Assembly (NCBI GenBank): GCA_024403715.1
Contig: JAKSRJ010000004.1
Location: forward strand, 1-64,000
Source of the DNA: Saccharofermentans sp.
GTDB taxonomy: Bacteria > Bacillota > Clostridia > Saccharofermentanales > Saccharofermentanaceae
Direction of reading: 5' to 3'
Length of the DNA stretch: 64,000 nt
The position numbers and the translations under genes were made by a program. Positions 17,763-26,564 of the stretch are shown piece by piece (positions within the stretch are counted from its first letter, which is position 1; each line of letters begins with the position of its first letter). The notes beneath the pieces were generated by a model, which saw nothing but the letters and a program-made list of their open reading frames with translations, did not search any database and was not told where the DNA came from.

Positions 17763-18959
17763 TTAAAGCTTAGCTGCAATAGCTTTGAGGAAATCCTCAG
17801 TATTAACAACATTCTTTGTAGGAACATCAATAAGATTCTTAAGATCACCAGTAATTGTTCCTTCTTCAATCGTATCAATAGATGCTTTCTCTAATCTGTC
17901 AGCAAAATCAACAAGTTCAGGAAGCTCATCCATCTGACCTCTTTTACGAAGCGCACCAGTCCAAGCAAACAATGTAGCCATTGGATTCGTAGATGTAGCT
18001 TCACCCTTCAAATACTTGTAGTAATGTCTAGTAACTGTTCCATGAGCAGCCTCATACTCATAAACACCATCTGGAGAAACAAGAACAGAAGTCATCATAG
18101 CAAGAGAACCACAAGCTGATGCAAGCATATCGGACATAACGTCACCATCGTAGTTCTTACAAGCCCAGAGAATTCCACCTTCAGATCGCATAATTCTAGC
18201 AACTGCATCATCAATCAAAGTATAGAAATATTCGATACCAGCTTCTTCAAACTTAGTCTTAAACTCGTTTTCGAAAACATCAGCGAAAATATCCTTAAAA
18301 CGATGATCATAAGTCTTAGAGATAGTATCCTTAGTAGCAAACCACAAGTCCTGCTTAATGTCCAAAGCATATGTAAAACATGAACGAGCAAAGGATTCAA
18401 TAGACTTGTCAGTATTATGCATACCCTGAATTACACCAGGAGCCTTAAAATCAAAAATATCCTTACGATCTACTCTTCCATCTGGATATGTAACAACTAT
18501 TTCAGCCTTAGCAGGGCCATCAACTCTAAGTTCAGAATTCTTATAAACATCACCATAAGCATGTCTTGCAATAGTAATAGGCTTCTTCCAGCAAGAAACA
18601 AAAGGATTAATACCATTAACAATAATAGGAGATCTAAATACAGTACCGTCAAGCATAGCTCTAATAGTACCGTTAGGACTCTTCCACATATTCTTCAAAT
18701 TATATTCTGTCATTCTCTGTGCATTAGGAGTGATAGTAGCACACTTAACAGCAACACCTAATTCCTTAGTTCTATTAGCAGAATCAATAGTAACCTGATC
18801 ATCAGTAGCATCTCTGTTAACAAGACCGAGATCATAATATTCACTCTTAAGGTCAACAAAAGGAAGAATTACGATATCCTTAATCTGCTGCCAAATAACT
18901 CTTGTCATCTCATCGCCATCCATCTCAACGAGTGGCGTCTTCATCTGAATCTTAGACAT
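17763..18959 (-). CDS. icd: NADP-type isocitrate dehydrogenase
   Basis: Oxidatively decarboxylates isocitrate to 2-oxoglutarate, supplying glutamate carbon and reducing power. The 398-residue length and sequence ([12 protein letters not shown] near the N-terminus, [67 protein letters not shown]) are typical of the eukaryote-like homodimeric class rather than the E. coli class. NADP preference is inferred from that class. ATG 18959 has a GGAGGACTAAT ribosome site. It is followed closely by the SEC-C gene. Confidence 0.95.
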   Translation of the reverse strand: MSKIQMKTPLVEMDGDEMTRVIWQQIKDIVILPFVDLKSEYYDLGLVNRDATDDQVTIDSANRTKELGVAVKCATITPNAQRMTEYNLKNMWKSPNGTIRAMLDGTVFRSPIIVNGINPFVSCWKKPITIARHAYGDVYKNSELRVDGPAKAEIVVTYPDGRVDRKDIFDFKAPGVIQGMHNTDKSIESFARSCFTYALDIKQDLWFATKDTISKTYDHRFKDIFADVFENEFKTKFEEAGIEYFYTLIDDAVARIMRSEGGILWACKNYDGDVMSDMLASACGSLAMMTSVLVSPDGVYEYEAAHGTVTRHYYKYLKGEATSTNPMATLFAWTGALRKRGQMDELPELVDFADRLEKASIDTIEEGTITGDLKNLIDVPTKNVVNTEDFLKAIAAKL

Positions 18960-19001
18960 ATTAGTCCTCCATTTCTTAATAACCGTAATATTTTATTGTA
19001 T

Positions 19002-19997
19002 TTAACGACCTGTTGCAAGAATAAAGAACATTTCAAGACTAGTTCTTTCCTCTGCTTTTCCTGTCTTTATATCAACATCATATAGATAACAGAGTTCATA
19101 AAGCTTTAGCAATTTTTGCATTGAAAAGCGTTTTGATTGTCGTATTAACTTGTCTGCTTGAAATGGTCTTAAACCAAGTCTTTTAGCCAAAACAGAACTA
19201 TTTCCAGTATCCTTTGCACAGATAAGTTCTCTAAAGTGTTTTGCAATCATAAATCGAATTTTGGTAACAGGCTCTTTAAGTTTAATCAAGTTATCTAAAT
19301 AGATTAGTGCATCATTAACTTGGCCATCCCCTACCGCATCCATCATTTTAAAGATATTGCCATTAATATCAGGAATACATAATTCATCAACAATATTCAT
19401 ATCAATATTGTTAATACCAGAGGCAGAAGCATAAATCGAAATTCGCTTAACAGCAGAATCGATATTACGCATTGACGAATCATAACGGCTGATAATACTC
19501 TCTGTTGCATCTCCATCAATGGTTAAACCTGCTTTACCAAATCCTGAAACTATATATCGGCTTAACTTCTCTTCATCAAGATAATCTATTTCAGAGACAA
19601 TACCATTTTTATCAAAAGCTTCAAAAAGTTTCTTTTTGCGCTTATCAATAGAAATAGTTCTGAAAACTACGACTGTAGAATCAGGAATAGAATTAATTAG
19701 CTTAATTGTTTTGTCAGCATCAAGCTTTTCATAATCAAAATTACAAACCTCAACAACTCTTTTTAATGAAGACCAAGCTGGTAACTCAATATTCTCAGCT
19801 ACTTTCTCTAAATCTACAGATTTGCCACCATAATCAAGTTTTATGTAATCCATAGACTCAAAACCCTGAGTTAAGTACTTTGTTTTAATAGATGCAGCTG
19901 CTTTCTCAATATAAAAATCTTCTTTTCCATACAAAAGAAAACATCTATCATCAAATGACTTTATTCTCTTAGCTAAATTAGATAGAGTTACAATCAT
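19002..19997 (-). CDS. holA: DNA polymerase III delta subunit (clamp loader)
   Basis: The delta subunit opens the beta sliding clamp. The 331-residue protein shows the typical layout: FLLYGKEDFYIEKAAASIK (about 20-38), an AAA-like domain without functional Walker A, VVEVCNFDYEKLD, and a C-terminal helical collar with IRFMIAKHFRELICAK and LAKRLGLRPFQADKLIRQSKRF. Length and motifs are normal. The start overlaps the NUDIX gene stop by four bases (ATGA). It is the last gene of a five-gene run beginning with the lipoprotein at 23340. Confidence 0.9.
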   Translation of the reverse strand: MIVTLSNLAKRIKSFDDRCFLLYGKEDFYIEKAAASIKTKYLTQGFESMDYIKLDYGGKSVDLEKVAENIELPAWSSLKRVVEVCNFDYEKLDADKTIKLINSIPDSTVVVFRTISIDKRKKKLFEAFDKNGIVSEIDYLDEEKLSRYIVSGFGKAGLTIDGDATESIISRYDSSMRNIDSAVKRISIYASASGINNIDMNIVDELCIPDINGNIFKMMDAVGDGQVNDALIYLDNLIKLKEPVTKIRFMIAKHFRELICAKDTGNSSVLAKRLGLRPFQADKLIRQSKRFSMQKLLKLYELCYLYDVDIKTGKAEERTSLEMFFILATGR

Positions 19998-20572
19998 AAA
20001 TCAAAGCCCTTACTATGAGCCCAGCACCAGCAGTAAGCTTGTGTTCTGGCGGCAAAATGAGTGTCAGTCTTAAGCATTTCACGGATTTCTTCCTTAGAGT
20101 ACCAGTTAGCTTCAATTTCTTCTTCCACAGATGTTGAAGGAGAAAACTCACCTTCAGCAACACCTAGTATTACTACAGAACGCTCATCCATTACGCCAAC
20201 AGCACTGTAAGCCATAGGCCACAAATCTTTAATTTCTGTAAGATTAAGACCAGTTTCTTCCCACAACTCACGTGTAGCAGCAGTCTTATAATCCTCTCCT
20301 GGATCAATTAATCCAGCAGGAAAGTTATAGCAGTAATCGCCAACTGCCATACGGAATTCCTTATTAAGAAGAATCTTCTCCCCTGTCTTATCGTGAATCA
20401 TTAAAACTACAGCCTGTGCAGGAGAATTCTTAATATCCTCGAGAGTCTTAATATCCTGAGTTCTGGAGATCATCTCATAGTTTTTGATATTACCGTCAGC
20501 TGTTTTATACTTAACATCATAACGAGTAATAAATCTGCTGCCAAAAACCTTATCTATACTTAAAAATTCCAT
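19994..20572 (-). CDS. NUDIX hydrolase, ADP-ribose pyrophosphatase-like
   Basis: A 192-residue NUDIX enzyme with a complete Nudix box starting GLIDPGEDYKTAATRELWEE and ending TGLNL (Gly, then REXXEE with metal-binding glutamates). The surrounding fold and length resemble ADP-ribose/ADP-sugar pyrophosphatases, but the substrate is not certain. Neighbouring genes overlap by one and four bases (flavin reductase upstream, holA downstream), so it is part of one transcript. Confidence 0.85.
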   Translation of the reverse strand: MEFLSIDKVFGSRFITRYDVKYKTADGNIKNYEMISRTQDIKTLEDIKNSPAQAVVLMIHDKTGEKILLNKEFRMAVGDYCYNFPAGLIDPGEDYKTAATRELWEETGLNLTEIKDLWPMAYSAVGVMDERSVVILGVAEGEFSPSTSVEEEIEANWYSKEEIREMLKTDTHFAARTQAYCWCWAHSKGFDL

Positions 20573-21186
20573 TATCCAAGCCTCTTCTTAAGGATTTCTT
20601 CTGTCGCCAGAGAGTAGCCAAAGAATCCAATTTTCTTTCCCAATAAGAAATATTCACCATGATTATAAACAACCAAATTTGCCTTATCCAGGCAAAGCTT
20701 TCCATTCTCATCGAGCAGATAAGAATCAGCTGTAATGCCTACAATATCAGCAAGATACATGTCATGAGAACCAAGCTCCGTCTTAGATTTCACCTTACAA
20801 GAAATTGATACAGGAGCTTCCTTAATCGCGTATCCATATTCAAGGAATTCTGACTTAACTGCTGTTAAACCACACTCCTTAAACTTATCAATGTCGCTTC
20901 CACTTTTAACACCACAAAAATCACAGGATTTAGCTAGTGACTTACTTACTAGATTTACTACAAACTCGCCTGTTTCTTCAATAATTCGATGTGAATGACG
21001 AGATTTACGTACAGAAATGCTAAGCACTGGAGGCTCTGAATTTACAGTTCCAGTCCAGGCTACAGTAATAATATTGGGTCTGTCCATTACCTCTTCCTGA
21101 TTCTTACCAGCACAGGATACCATTACTACTGGTACTGGATTAAGTAATGTTGAAACACCTATCTCAGTCTTATCGTGTTTTGCCAT
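20572..21186 (-). CDS. Flavin reductase-like FMN-binding protein (flavoredoxin family)
   Basis: A 204-residue protein of the flavin reductase-like/flavoredoxin split-barrel family: PVPVVMVSCAG near the start, NIITVAWTGTVNSEPPVLSISV, a flavin-contact SHRIIEETGEFVVNL segment, and a CDFCGVKSGSDIDKF stretch common in the anaerobe branch. Probably transfers electrons through bound FMN; partners are unknown. The frame is open to 21204, but ATG 21186 has a perfect AAGGAG site. Its stop shares one base with the NUDIX start. Confidence 0.85.
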   Translation of the reverse strand: MAKHDKTEIGVSTLLNPVPVVMVSCAGKNQEEVMDRPNIITVAWTGTVNSEPPVLSISVRKSRHSHRIIEETGEFVVNLVSKSLAKSCDFCGVKSGSDIDKFKECGLTAVKSEFLEYGYAIKEAPVSISCKVKSKTELGSHDMYLADIVGITADSYLLDENGKLCLDKANLVVYNHGEYFLLGKKIGFFGYSLATEEILKKRLG

Positions 21187-21197
21187 ATTATCTCCTT

Positions 21198-22193
21198 TCA
21201 ACAAAGCGGTAAAGCTGCAAATAATTCATGCGTTAACAAAAAGTCCTTAAACTCAACACCATCTTTAAATCCAACCAGTTTTCCGTCCTTACCAATTACA
21301 CGATGACAAGGAATAATAATTGGAACTGGATTCTCAGAACAAGCATGACCAACAGCTCGAGTAAGCTTTCTAGCTTTTGTTTTATCATTATTTGATAACA
21401 CTAAAGCAATTTCTTCATAACTTCTTGTATCACCAAAAGGTATTTTCTTAAGTTCATTCCATACATCTAATCTAAAGGAAGAACTCTCTGGTAGCTTAAC
21501 TGATATATCAAAATTAAATCTCTCCTTTTTGAGATACTCTCTGATTTGAGTGATAGCTCTTATTACTTCAGCAGGTAAACCGTCTACTGAATAATATTCA
21601 TAACTCTCATCGCCTCTGCTATGAAGCATACTATTTGCCATTAGACCACTATAATCAGCACAAAGACGAATAAACTTATTTTCAATAGGTTTCCCATAAC
21701 TTAAGAAAGAGACTTCATCGATATAATCACTTCCACCACTAACAGCAATTACTCCTCTTTGGAAAGGAATAAAACCAACATTATACCTAGTAAACATTGG
21801 AGCTAATATATAAAACAAGCCTGCATCTTCAAAAGTACCATTACGCTCTACTTCATTGTGCAAAATCGCTTCTTGAATAAAGCCGTTACGTAAGAGCGCC
21901 TCTTCAAGATTCAAATCATCAATAGATACAACTATATTAACTTTATAGAAATCTTTATCGAAAAACAAAAACTCAAGAACATCATTAATGAATATGTCAG
22001 TTACATCGCCATAAAACTTAATTACAACTGATGAAGAACCAAATCTACTATAAGTAACCAATGAATTGTAATTAATATCAATTAAGCATTTATTCTCTCT
22101 AAGAAAATCTTCCACAATAAAAGCTCTGTCAATTCCAAGAATACTCTTAAGTTTTGATGCATCCTTAATTAAAGCTTCACGTACATTAGCCAT
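21198..22193 (-). CDS. Fusion of a GNAT-like domain with an O6-alkylguanine-DNA alkyltransferase
   Basis: The last about 90 residues are a methylated-DNA--protein-cysteine methyltransferase domain: FRLDVWNELKKIPFGDTRSY (helix-turn-helix region), RAVGHACSENPVPIIIPCHRVI with the acceptor Cys near 296 in PCHR, and GKLVGFKDGVE. It repairs O6-methylguanine by irreversible transfer to Cys. The first about 130 residues look like a GNAT acetyltransferase fold (EALLRNGFIQEAILHNEVERNG then DAGLFYIL), a fusion I do not know as standard; the acetyl-CoA loop is weak. Residues 130-225 resemble the usual MGMT N-terminal region. ATG 22193 has GAGGA upstream, one base after the lipoprotein stop. Confidence 0.8.
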   Translation of the reverse strand: MANVREALIKDASKLKSILGIDRAFIVEDFLRENKCLIDINYNSLVTYSRFGSSSVVIKFYGDVTDIFINDVLEFLFFDKDFYKVNIVVSIDDLNLEEALLRNGFIQEAILHNEVERNGTFEDAGLFYILAPMFTRYNVGFIPFQRGVIAVSGGSDYIDEVSFLSYGKPIENKFIRLCADYSGLMANSMLHSRGDESYEYYSVDGLPAEVIRAITQIREYLKKERFNFDISVKLPESSSFRLDVWNELKKIPFGDTRSYEEIALVLSNNDKTKARKLTRAVGHACSENPVPIIIPCHRVIGKDGKLVGFKDGVEFKDFLLTHELFAALPLC

Positions 22194-22194
22194 A

Positions 22195-23340
22195 TTATGA
22201 ATCCTCAGGAAGTCTATAAATAGAACTATTCATAAACTGCTCGTAAAGGGTTGCTTGAGAACCAAATTCAGCGTCACTAGATAAAATTTCCCAAACACCT
22301 GGAGAAGATATACAAGGAAAATAACCGTTATGATTCTCTAGTCTGTTGATTAGCATTTGAGCGTCGCGATCAAAACAGATAAAGCAAGCAAATTCAGCTG
22401 AAAAAGCTTTCTCACTACTATTGCTTGATACACATATTGGATAAACAGTGGCATATACATTTTCTGTTGGAAGCATAGTGAAATAGAGAGAATCTGGATA
22501 GTATGAATTCCAAGTGTTGAATTCTCCGGAATTCATTAACCATATACCACAAGAACGAGACAAACGAGAATCCACAGAAGTATCCTCATTAGTTACAAAA
22601 AAATCACCACCAAGATAGGCATTAATTAATTCAGGATTATAAACAGGAGTTATATCACTATCATTTGGTATGGAATCAACATAATCTTGTAATTCTTCTG
22701 TACTCATAGCAAAAGGAGGAATACCTTCATCTGGAATAAATTCAGAATTACCAGCAATCATCATTACAGTAGAGTAAAATGGTAATCCCATATAACAATC
22801 GTTAATAAATAGCGGATTCAAAGTACCTAAATAAATTGAGGAACTAAGTATTGAATTATCAGCAAGATATGAGTCCAATGGTTCAATTACACCACTATCA
22901 GCTAAAAGTCGAATTTCAGGTGTAAGGAATAAGTCAGGAATAGATGAACTATCACCTAAAGACTGTAAATTACTATAACTCTCTCCTTCTCCAGTCGTAG
23001 TAATAGTATTAACAACCCAAGTTGTGCTAATAGCATTCAAATACTCAAGACTTATATCAAAACCACTCTGATCTTCTGGAAATAATCCATTTTGTTTTGC
23101 GTAATAAAGCTTCATCAAATAGTTGACGGTATCCTCAGATAAAGGCAGTGCAACAGTAATTTCATGAAAGCTATCGTTGTTATAAAAAGGGCTACCAGGA
23201 ATGATCTCAGTTATATCTTCACTATCTTGTGGGAAATTAAGCGTTGGAAATTCAGACTCTTCTGCAAAACATGCAGAAAAAGAAAACATAACAGCAAGAA
23301 TCAAAACAACTGATGTAATTCTTCTAAAAAGAGTACGCAT
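22195..23340 (-). CDS. Lipoprotein, possibly an extracellular solute-binding protein
   Basis: A 381-residue protein with a lipoprotein signal: MRTLFRRI, a hydrophobic core (TSVVLILAVMFSF) and lipobox FSAC with Cys at about 24. The mature part is rich in acidic and aromatic residues and has features of solute-binding proteins (repeated alpha/beta segments such as DLFLTPEIRLLADSGVIEPLDSYL and a GLPFYST stretch reminiscent of extracellular-binding-protein family 1). No transporter genes are adjacent; it precedes the DNA repair fusion by one base. Function is unassigned. GGAGG precedes ATG 23340. Confidence 0.7.
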   Translation of the reverse strand: MRTLFRRITSVVLILAVMFSFSACFAEESEFPTLNFPQDSEDITEIIPGSPFYNNDSFHEITVALPLSEDTVNYLMKLYYAKQNGLFPEDQSGFDISLEYLNAISTTWVVNTITTTGEGESYSNLQSLGDSSSIPDLFLTPEIRLLADSGVIEPLDSYLADNSILSSSIYLGTLNPLFINDCYMGLPFYSTVMMIAGNSEFIPDEGIPPFAMSTEELQDYVDSIPNDSDITPVYNPELINAYLGGDFFVTNEDTSVDSRLSRSCGIWLMNSGEFNTWNSYYPDSLYFTMLPTENVYATVYPICVSSNSSEKAFSAEFACFICFDRDAQMLINRLENHNGYFPCISSPGVWEILSSDAEFGSQATLYEQFMNSSIYRLPEDS

Positions 23341-23397
23341 ATAACCTCCATTAGAATTATAACATTAATTGAAGTAATACTACGCTATTACCACAAA

Positions 23398-23472
23398 CTA
23401 AAAGCATCTTGTAGCAAGTTCCGCAGATGGCTATGCCATCGAGGACTGTTTGAAGCTACAAGATGCTTTTAG
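23398..23472 (-). terminator. Large two-level hairpin behind tRNA-Leu(CAG)
   Basis: Perfect 18-bp arms (CTAAAAGCATCTTGTAGC at 23398-23415 and its complement at 23455-23472) enclose 39 bases that themselves contain a 6-bp hairpin (GATGGC, TAT, GCCATC at 23426-23440) flanked by partly complementary AGTTCC and GGACT. It starts 3 bases after the tRNA CCA end. The stem ends in CTTTTAG, then TTTG, so it may terminate the tRNA transcript, but it is much larger than the other terminators in this window. Confidence 0.6.
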
Positions 23473-23475
23473 GTT

Positions 23476-23561
23476 TGGTGCGGATAGCGGGACTCGAACC
23501 CGCACGGGATTGCTCCCACCAGCACCTGAAGCTGGAGCGTCTGCCATTCCACCACATCCGC
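23476..23561 (-). tRNA. tRNA-Leu, anticodon CAG (reads CUG)
   Basis: The acceptor stem GCGGATG pairs with the 3' strand ending ATCCGC, with an encoded CCA (23476-23478). The anticodon stem CCAGC/GCTGG closes the loop TTCAGGT with anticodon CAG. A long variable arm, characteristic of tRNA-Leu, and the T-loop GGTTCGAGTCC are present. Stands alone between the AAA+ ATPase gene and the lipoprotein gene. Confidence 0.95.
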
Positions 23562-23611
23562 AAGGTTTAAAAATATTACAACAATACTTTAATTAAAACA
23601 ATGGTAAGCAA

Positions 23612-25099
23612 TTAAAGCAAAGATTTAACTGCCTCGGCATCATATGTTACAGATTCTATCTTATCTACTTCAATTCTATACAGAGCATTAGCAACAATGT
23701 GCTCTGCAGCTTGTTCGAGATCACGAATACCACTAGTTGCCTTATAGGTTTCAATTATTGCATCTAAGCCATCTTCAGTAATGATACACTCTTCTGGCTT
23801 AAGACAAATCTTTCTTAAAACCTTAGGCATTACAAACTTAGTAAAAATAGCTTTCTTCTCTTCAAAGCTATAGTCAGGAAGCTCGATTACAGCAAAACGA
23901 GACATAAGAGGAGCACTAATCTGAGATTTATCATTAGCTGTAGCAATCGGGTATACACCACTTGTAGGAATATTACATTCAATGTAGTTATCAGTAAATC
24001 CAAGATTATCTAGTAAGGTTAAAAGAACATCAGCTGGATTACCATTACCCTTTCCAGCAGAAGCTTTATCGAGCTCGTTAATGATAAATACAAGATTAGA
24101 ACTCTCAGCTTTCTCAAAAGTCTCCATAATAATTCCTGGCTTAGCATTTGAGTAGACACGTGAGCTACCAGTAAGCTGCTCTGGGTCATTAATTGAGCTC
24201 ATTTCGAGAGTAGTCCAAGGCATCTTAAGAATTTTAGCTACAGCATAAGCTAACTGAGACTTACCAGTACCAGCAGGACCAATTAGCAAAAGTCCATATG
24301 CTGGAAGTGTATGTGTTCGATTGATTTGGATAATAGTCTCGATTATTCTCTGCTTTACCTTCTCCATGCCATATAATTCTTCATCAAGAATTCGTCTAGC
24401 TTCAACAGGGTCAATAGCTTCGAAATAATCATTTTTCCAGTGAATACTGAACATAATTGAAAGAGCACGAAGTGCATGTCTTCTCTCTTCTGGAGTAACT
24501 TCACTTGATTTTGCAATAGCTAAGTTACGCTTTGCCCACATACGAATATTCTCAGGTAATGTATTACCAGCACATGTAAGGAAGTCAGCAATACTTTGAA
24601 CACTAGTTAACTTCATATTATCTGAATCCTCAATATCATCTGGATCCTTTTCTGTATCTGATGGAGCTTCACTTTGGAAAAGCCTACCAAGCATAAACTG
24701 AAGGAAACCATTTTCACCTGCCAGCTTAGCACCACGTACTGCAATTCCAGTTTCCATAATCTTATAAATCCAGTATTCACCATCCTTGGCTACACCAGAT
24801 AGTCTAACCATAACATGACTATCACCAAGCCATTTAACAAGACTTACAAATCTTGAATCGATACGTAATATGTCTTCATTAATAGTTTCACCATTATCTG
24901 AATCAAGTGTAAATGCAGTACCCTTTGTTGGACTTGTAAACATACCACAAGAATGGTGCTTAAGCTTTCCTGATTTATTGCTGATAACGATAATTGGATT
25001 TTCTGCATCAGCAGTTTTTCTATTTGAATCAAAAGTTGTATATGTAACTGTTACTTCCACCTGTTCATCAGGCTTAGTATTAAAATCAAATACTGGCAT
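23612..25099 (-). CDS. Lon-like AAA+ ATPase without protease domain
   Basis: A 495-residue protein. Residues 1-160 form a beta-rich region I do not recognise, ending in an acidic linker (about 143-161). Residues about 225-490 are a Lon-type AAA+ module: LDEELYGMEKVKQRIIE, Walker A GPAGTGKS (274-281), Walker B FIINELDK (338-345), sensor-1 region IATANDKSQI, MSRF arginine-finger region, and sensor-2 GIRDLEQAAEHI. Lon's Ser-Lys protease domain is absent because the protein ends after the AAA lid. Lon normally has Asp-Glu in Walker B; here it is Asn-Glu. Stands alone behind its own GCGAGG ribosome site, divergent from argG. Role unknown. Confidence 0.8.
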   Translation of the reverse strand: MPVFDFNTKPDEQVEVTVTYTTFDSNRKTADAENPIIVISNKSGKLKHHSCGMFTSPTKGTAFTLDSDNGETINEDILRIDSRFVSLVKWLGDSHVMVRLSGVAKDGEYWIYKIMETGIAVRGAKLAGENGFLQFMLGRLFQSEAPSDTEKDPDDIEDSDNMKLTSVQSIADFLTCAGNTLPENIRMWAKRNLAIAKSSEVTPEERRHALRALSIMFSIHWKNDYFEAIDPVEARRILDEELYGMEKVKQRIIETIIQINRTHTLPAYGLLLIGPAGTGKSQLAYAVAKILKMPWTTLEMSSINDPEQLTGSSRVYSNAKPGIIMETFEKAESSNLVFIINELDKASAGKGNGNPADVLLTLLDNLGFTDNYIECNIPTSGVYPIATANDKSQISAPLMSRFAVIELPDYSFEEKKAIFTKFVMPKVLRKICLKPEECIITEDGLDAIIETYKATSGIRDLEQAAEHIVANALYRIEVDKIESVTYDAEAVKSLL

Positions 25100-25233
25100 A
25101 GGTAAACCTCGCTGATTTAATAATATGAACTATACGATAATAACATATGTAAAAAATATACGGTAATAAATTAAGTTGAAAATATAAGTCATTTGAGTTA
25201 TTGTAGTTGCTATCTATGTATTATTAATATATA

Positions 25234-25247
25234 TGAATAAATATACA
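25234..25247 (+). promoter_or_regulatory. Candidate ARG box (ArgR operator) upstream of argG
   Basis: TGAATAAATATACA matches the Firmicute ARG half-site palindrome TGAAT-N4-ATTCA with one mismatch (T to A in the right arm). It is 20 bases upstream of the argG start, between the A/T-rich promoter region (possible TTGTAG at 25201 and TAATAT at 25225) and the ribosome site, where a repressor would block transcription. An argR gene is present at 53303-53764. Confidence 0.5.
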
Positions 25248-25267
25248 TCGAGAAAGAAGGATTTAAA

Positions 25268-26491
25268 ATGGAAAAAGTAATTTTGGCTTATTCCGGCGGA
25301 CTTGACACAACAGCTGTAATTCCATGGCTTAAGGAAACATACGGATACGAAGTAGTTTGCTGCTGTATCGACTGTGGTCAGGGCGAAGAATTAGACGGAC
25401 TTGAGGAGCGTGCTCAGCTTTCTGGTGCTTCTAAGCTTTACATCGAAGATGTTGTAGATGATTTTGCTGAAAACTACATTATGCCATCCGTTCAGGCTGG
25501 TGCTGTATATGAGCATAAGTATTTAATGGGTACAGCTATGGCTCGTCCTGTTATTACTGCAAAGCTGGTTGAGATTGCTCGTAAGGAGAACGCTGTAGCT
25601 ATCTGCCACGGTGCTACTGGTAAGGGTAATGACCAGATTCGTTTTGAGCTTGGTATCAGAGCTTTAGCACCAGATATTAAGGTTATCGCTCCATGGCGTG
25701 ATGACAGATGGCAGATGGATTCCCGTCAGGCTGAGATTGACTATTGTAAGGCTCATGGTATTGATCTTCCATTCAGCACAGACCAATCCTATAGCCGTGA
25801 TAGAAACCTCTGGCACATCAGCCACGAAGGTCTCGAACTTGAGGATCCTTCCAAGGCTCCAAACTATGATCATATGCTCGTTTTGGGTGTTACACCTGAG
25901 AGAGCACCAGAAGAAGGCGAAGAACTCACAATTACTTTCGATAAGGGTATGCCAACATCCCTTAACGGCGAGAAGATGAAGGTTGCTGATATCATCCGTA
26001 AACTTAATGCTATTGGTGGTAAGCATGGTATTGGTATCGTTGATATCGTTGAGAACCGTGTTGTTGGTATGAAAAGCCGTGGTGTTTATGAGACACCTGG
26101 TGGAACAATCCTTATGGAAGCTCATCAGCAGCTCGAAGAGCTTGTTCTTGATCGTGATACTATCGCTCTTAAGAAGGATCTTGGTAACAAGATGGCTGGT
26201 ATCGTTTACGAAGGTAAGTGGTTTACTCCTATTCGTGAAGCTATCACAGCTTTCACAACAGTTACACAGCAGTATGTAACCGGTGAAGTTAAGCTTCGTC
26301 TTTATAAGGGTAACATCATTAAGAATGGTACTACTTCCCCATATTCTCTTTATAGCGAGTCTCTTGCATCATTTACTACTGGTGATATGTATGATCACCA
26401 CGATGCTGAAGGATTCATCAACCTCTGGGGTCTCCCACTTAAGGTTCGTGCTATGAAGATGAACGAGCTCAAGAACGAGAACAAGAAGTAA
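25268..26491 (+). CDS. argG: Argininosuccinate synthase
   Basis: Condenses citrulline and aspartate with ATP to argininosuccinate. The 407 residues begin MEKVILAYSGGLDTTAVIPWL, containing the ATP pyrophosphatase P-loop SGGLDT, and continue with CHGATGKGNDQIRFELG, PWRDDRW, and SYSRDRNLWHISHEGLELEDP, all family hallmarks. A GAAGG-type ribosome site and a candidate ARG box lie upstream. A terminator-like hairpin follows, then a GNAT gene and argH, so the three may form an attenuated operon. Confidence 0.97.
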   Translation: MEKVILAYSGGLDTTAVIPWLKETYGYEVVCCCIDCGQGEELDGLEERAQLSGASKLYIEDVVDDFAENYIMPSVQAGAVYEHKYLMGTAMARPVITAKLVEIARKENAVAICHGATGKGNDQIRFELGIRALAPDIKVIAPWRDDRWQMDSRQAEIDYCKAHGIDLPFSTDQSYSRDRNLWHISHEGLELEDPSKAPNYDHMLVLGVTPERAPEEGEELTITFDKGMPTSLNGEKMKVADIIRKLNAIGGKHGIGIVDIVENRVVGMKSRGVYETPGGTILMEAHQQLEELVLDRDTIALKKDLGNKMAGIVYEGKWFTPIREAITAFTTVTQQYVTGEVKLRLYKGNIIKNGTTSPYSLYSESLASFTTGDMYDHHDAEGFINLWGLPLKVRAMKMNELKNENKK

Positions 26492-26518
26492 TTCTTTTTA
26501 AGTTAAGTTTAACAATAG

Positions 26519-26547
26519 GCTGCGGACTTATTGTTCGCAGCTTTTTT
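26519..26547 (+). terminator. Intrinsic terminator after argG
   Basis: GCTGCGGA pairs with TTCGCAGC (8 bp including one G-T pair) across a 7-base loop, followed by six T. It lies 28 bases after the argG stop and 17 bases before the GNAT start. Either it ends the argG transcript or it reduces read-through to GNAT-argH. Confidence 0.85.
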
Positions 26548-26564
26548 ATTTCCCGGAGGCTAAT

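Noticed and set aside
25664..26125. 153-codon minus-strand open frame inside argG
   Set aside because: Antisense to the conserved core of argininosuccinate synthase; no ribosome site and no domain.
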